A DNA stretch of 64,000 nucleotides from Alviniconcha marisindica (lineage: Eukaryota > Mollusca > Gastropoda > Provannidae), in assembly GCA_018857735.1 (NCBI GenBank), contig JABMCL010001766.1:893001-957000 (forward strand), given 5' to 3'. The position numbers were made by a program, and so were the translations under genes. Of this stretch, positions 59,816 to 64,000 are shown in pieces. The notes below the pieces were generated by a model. The model saw only the letters and a program-made list of their open reading frames with translations, did no database searches and was not told where the DNA came from. The first letter of the stretch is position 1; each line of letters opens with the position of its first letter.

Positions 59816-59869
59816 ATTTTTCTTTTTCTTCTTTAAAGTACTTATTTGTCCCTTGCTGGAAATTCGGGT

Positions 59870-60165
59870 CGCCTTCCCTGGGTAAGGCACAGCAGCCGCA
59901 AGAGCAGCGCCATCTATTCCCACCAACGTGTGTAGCATTTTCGCGTGTCCAAACAATGGTATGGCTGTCTGTGTTCGGGATTTTTAACGTGCGCACAGAT
60001 GTTAGTGCAAGCGATTGTACACGGGGGCTGTACGGACACCGTTAGAGAGTCTGCACTGGAAGTTGACCCTGGGAGAAAAATCTCTTGCCGCACCGGGGAC
60101 TCGAACCCGCGTCAGTATTGCGCCTGGCTTTTCAGTCGCACGCCCTGACACGACTTGCTAACAAT
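59870..60165 (-). mobile_element. tRNA-derived SINE, family B, copy 2
   Basis: On minus a perfect box B, GGTTCGAGTCC (60097-60107), lies near the 5' end. The body is collinear with 28440-28725. Box A is degenerate. Less decayed than the copy at 28.4 kb. Confidence 0.78.
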
Positions 60166-62012
60166 AAGAGAGAGAGAGAGGGGGGGGGGGGGGAAGTAAG
60201 TAACTTGGTATTATACGCCCCCGTCAACCAGTGCGGTTATATCAGGGCAAGAGAGACAGACAGATAGAGACAAATCAAAAACTCATACATTAAATCAAAT
60301 AAAACCGAAAGTGAAACATCCCAATCTTATCAGACAGCAGATCTCCGCAGTATTGATCACAATACAACTTTAAGCAAACTGGTAGTTTTTTTGGTACACT
60401 CTGGATATTTGCCTATGCAGTGGGTCCATTTTCGGGAGGTACTGAGGCAGAAGTTATGATGGAACCCATATCCATTTGGCGAAATGGACAAAGTGTCACT
60501 TTATTCCACTATGTACAGGTTGTAAAAAAACTTTCATAATTAAAAAGAAAATCTTCTGTCCACCGCTGTTGACTTCATAGCTTCGGTAAGCATGTTGCTG
60601 GGCTGCTTTCAAGTTAATGTTTCTGGCATGCCACCAGTATCAGTTTTAATTCCATCCAAAACATCTGAAATATATATAATGTACAGATAACTATTTAACC
60701 CCCTTTTTTTTTTTATCTTAACCAAGTGCATAGCCTCAACAGACTTACTTAAGTTGCATTCATAATTTTCCTGACCCATCATGACACTAAATAAAAAAAA
60801 CTGCATTGAACATTGTTGTGAATGGAGTGAACCTTTGGTTTTATAGACCATGTGTTACTTCCGTGAAACTGGTCAAGTAAGAAAGCTTTCTAGCATAAAA
60901 CCAAACTGGCTTTTCTGTCGACTATTTTCCTAATCTTTCTGTTGAAAAACTTCTGTTTTGTTTTTTCACTGGTCCATCAGCAAAACCATTCGCTATTAAA
61001 GTATTATGCAATACTGTGCTGATATCCCTCTCTTTTTCTCAAAACCAAACAAGCTTGGAGCATACTGACTCAAGATCTGTTCAGTAACAATCCCGCCAGT
61101 CAAGGTAGCTCAGAATAGATCTTTGACTCAAATAACAATAAAAATAGTATTTAAAAGAGAAACCCTTGACTTCCCATTCATTTCCAGTAACTGTCTTCTT
61201 CTGGTCTGTCTCTTCTTCTTCTTTAGCCTATTTTTCTTCTGTCAGTATCAGTTAGCTAAAAAAAATAAAAAAATGATGAAGACACATCTGTCATTGTCAA
61301 TTTTGTTTTGTATCTTTGGCCTATTTTCTTTCAGTCAGTACATTTTCCTCACTGCTTACTGCTTGCTCTCACAGACGGTCATTCAGTTTTTTTCTTTCTA
61401 TTTGCTTTTTGTCGTTGATTTATTTATTGCAGGTTTATTACTTAGTTCAAAGCAGTCACATTCTATTCACCTATTGCAGGTTTATTACTTAGTTCAAAGC
61501 AGCCACATTCTCTTGACCTATTGCCAGGAATTCTGCTTTTCTTCTTCCTCTTCTGCTTTTCCACTAATGACCTATTGCCAGGAATTCTGCTTTTCTTCTT
61601 CTTCTGCTTTTCCACTAACTCTCTGCCACCCCAGCCTTCAACTAGTATGGCTGGGTCTTTGAGTGCACTGCTTGCTTGCATCAGGGAAAGAGGTAAGAAT
61701 TTCTCTATGGTTAAACTCCAACTAATCAGTCTAATGTAAATTGCATTTCACTTGCTGGATATAAAAAGTAAACTGAAAGTAAGGCTGTTTATTTTTTGCA
61801 CATTTGGGTTTCTCAAAAACTAAATAACCACAACAATTATATACATACAAATACATATCTCTTAGCTTTTCTTTATTATATTTTTTTCTTTCTTTCTTTC
61901 TTTTCTTTTCTTTCTTAACACATTCCACAGCTTTTGTCTTCTTCATACCAACAAAGCAACTGAAGCACTAAAAGACTACGAAGACCTCCAGTTGTGAGAA
62001 AACCACATTTAC
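60166..62012. other. ANK: Intron downstream of E1a
   Basis: A dispersed motif GTCAACCAGTGCGGTTATAT at about 60221 belongs to the same family as those near 34330 and 8770. A T-rich region and the 61428-61620 repeat follow. No exon recognised. Confidence 0.5.
61428..61620. repeat. Four tandem units of about 47-51 bp, in two pairs
   Basis: Units start ATTGCAGGTTTATTACTTAG (61428, 61475) and ATTGCCAGGAATTCTGCTTT (61521, 61572), each ending ACCT before the next ATTGC. The two pairs share only the ATTGC start and pyrimidine-rich end. Confidence 0.88.
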
Positions 62013-62345
62013 CTCACGGTGACCATGGTGATGGTGGTGGTGGTGGTGGTGGTGGTGACCCTTCGCCTCATGTGTGCCCATACTGTGCGACCTTCTCCTA
62101 ACCTCCCCATGACCTAGCTCATGCAAACCGTGCCGGCCACGTTTATGTGCATGCTGATCCTTGTACTCGTGCGGGTGTTGATGCTCAAGGTGGCGGAGGT
62201 GGTGATCTAAGTAGTGTTCATGCTGCTCATGGAGCTGGAGAGGGTGGGAAAGGGCGCTGTCAAATGACGGCTCAGAGTAGCTTGATCGTGGGTACTGGTG
62301 CTCCAGAACATACTGGGCAGATGTCGAGGTAAAGATGGTGCTCAT
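62013..62345 (-). CDS. ANK: Ankyrin alternative first coding exon E1a: His-rich 111-residue N-terminus
   Basis: 333 bp. The ATG at 62345 is the first in frame after a stop nine codons upstream or less, and the exon ends CGTGAG|GTAAAT in phase 0. It encodes MSTIFTSTSAQYVLEHQYPR, then a long His/Glu/Asp-rich stretch (LHEQHEHYLDHHLRHLEHQH) and a run of eleven His before GHRE. No signal peptide or known domain is visible. The phase and strand allow splicing to exon 2, giving an ankyrin with a long His-rich leader. It could instead start an unrelated nested transcript, which sequence alone cannot exclude. Confidence 0.6.
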
Positions 62346-64000
62346 CTTCAAATTCAGTCACTAGTCTGAAATGACGTTAGCTGATTCTAAGTCTTTGATG
62401 ACCCCAAGAAATGAAACTGGGAGCTCTTTGCGAATGTGAGAATGGTAAAGAAACCAAAAACCAGTATGTAATCTCCACAGTTTCTTCACACGATGCATCA
62501 ACACAAATCGCAGTATTGGAAGACACGCAAACATTCGTGATTCTTCGGACCTGACAGGCTCTGCATTACCCAATATTAATCTATCAACAGGTGACCAGTC
62601 GGCAGTTCTGTCAAGTCGTCACGCACACATGTCATGTATACACATTTGGCGACAGTTAAAAACACAGCTGGCACAGTGATGCCGAGTAACAGCAGCACAA
62701 ATCACTGGCAGAGGGAAATCAGGAGCAACACGAAAAACAAGAGAGTATCCCCAGAACGTGCAACAAATCTCAGCCTCAAGTGGGAACCACGTGATAAGGA
62801 GCATCTATGTCCGTCTCTTTACCAATGCGGCAAGCAGCCCAGCAGAGATTGTGGCCAGTCGAGGGACTGAGACTGTTTGAGGTTCTAGAAAGAATCAATG
62901 CTTCCAGCCAGTCGAAGCCACCGAAGAAGACTGGGGGGAGGGGGAGGGGGAGGGGGGCCGGGGGAGGAGAGCTGATGTCCGTAATACTTCCCCTCTTGGA
63001 CATGCATTTTACACTGTTAGGTGTGAGGCAGTGAGTCACACAGGGGGATTAGCACAAGTCTACCAGCCCCTGACCTGTCACCGTGGGGATGACGCCATAT
63101 CGTGCCGGCGCAGAAACAATCAATTTGGACGAGATGAGGAGGAAACCCGGCCTGTGACCACCCTATGAAATAATCAATAACACTGCCGGCACTACAAATG
63201 TACAGCACAAGAAGCTCTAAAAGGCTCCCCAACTGGCAGGCAGCTAAAAAGGATCTAGGGTTCCTTCCAGCAGGATGATACTACGGAAATTTGCAAACAA
63301 AGTACCTTGGAAGGAGGAAACAACTAAAGTATATTAACTCATTTGTTTGTTGATTCGATACTGCAACTGGCCGTCTGTGTATGACTATTGGCTATAATAA
63401 AGTATGAGTGTATACAGTCCATTCTGTGTGTGACATCTTCAACCCTGGGACTCTTCACACTATAAATATAACTGATAAATATTGAAGTTTGTATTAGTGC
63501 AGTACTGATTTGAGATTATACTGACTTGCAGTCATGACCTCTGACCTGACCTTGAGCATGCAAATTACACAATGCTCGCTTGATGCCAACAGTCTGCAAC
63601 TGATTAACTTTATTCCAAGATAAAGATTTTTAAAAAGATTTAAAATAAATTAAAAAGAGGGCTGATTGACTACCCCCCTTCCCCCCACCCCACCCCACCC
63701 CCCAAAGTTCCACACTCTGTGCTTTTGCATGGAAGCGTGTAACACTATGTTAAGGGTTGATCTTTGCACACAAAATAAGAGTCTGGAAAACCACTGTATA
63801 ATATAATAATCAAAGCTTTTTAATCTAGCAGAAATGCCCACACAGACATCATACAGAAAAAATTCTACATTACTAAACAGTTACACAGTCATGTTTCTAA
63901 AACATGTTTTCACTGTAGTGCCAGAACTATGACTTCCAGCACTATGCTAATCAGATCCATAACAGCTTGTGACAATTAAGTATTATCCTTAGCCTTTAGG
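62346..64000. other. 5' flank beyond E1a: no gene recognised
   Basis: Non-coding; a G-rich stretch at 62931-62970 and short C-rich runs near 63673-63705. Promoter elements for E1a could not be assigned with confidence. Confidence 0.5.

Noticed and set aside
61123..61662. 179-codon frame on + rich in Phe, Leu and Ser
   Set aside because: T-rich and tandemly repeated DNA; no coding signature.

Overview
The window is eukaryotic DNA from an intron-rich, A+T-rich, microsatellite-heavy animal genome. It is dominated by one gene on the minus strand: a canonical ankyrin (ANK1/2/3, Drosophila Ank2 and C. elegans unc-44 family). Gene-body CpG depletion, tRNA-derived SINEs, MITEs, a LINE 3' end and long GT/GA/TA arrays fit a mollusc, probably a gastropod. 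The species assignment is inference. I see no bacterial or viral genes, no genuine tRNA or rRNA gene and no CRISPR array.

The gene reads from high to low coordinates. Two first coding exons end in the same phase (0): E1a (62013-62345, a His-rich 111-residue N-terminus) and E1b (55593-55616, MADKQQRK). A third possible start lies at about 50.5 kb (TATA box, then ATG directly against a splice donor). After a long CpG-rich first intron, exon E2 (41680-41781) opens a complete 24-repeat ankyrin membrane-binding domain, encoded by E2 to E21 (41.8 to 24.7 kb). Most exons are exactly 99 or 198 bp, one or two repeats, all phase 0. A linker follows: two candidate cassette exons at 23.4 and 21.2 kb, then E22 to E27 (18.6 to 1.37 kb). 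E27 ends in the residues that precede the first ZU5 domain in other ankyrins. The ZU5, UPA and death domains must therefore lie beyond position 1. The E1b-to-E27 chain is one open frame of 3602 nt (1200 codons plus 2 nt) with every junction phase-consistent; the candidate cassettes are excluded from this count.

The rest is introns and 5' flank: SINE copies of two families, two MITE families, a LINE 3' end, many tandem repeats and very long simple repeats, densest at 45-55 kb. CpG is scarce from 1 to about 44 kb and much more frequent from about 44 to 60 kb, which probably marks the border between methylated gene body and unmethylated 5' region.

The most unusual structure is repeated duplication of short blocks that span exon/intron borders. 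Exon 3' ends with their splice donors are copied downstream of E12 (8 extra copies), E15 (2) and E24 (about 7 decayed). An E20 end plus donor sits in the E18-E19 intron. Exon starts with acceptors are copied upstream of E11 (3) and E2 (1 partial exon). Many copies keep an intact GT or AG, so the introns are filled with decoy splice sites. Two perfect inverted repeats (37-bp and 25-bp arms) also occur in introns.
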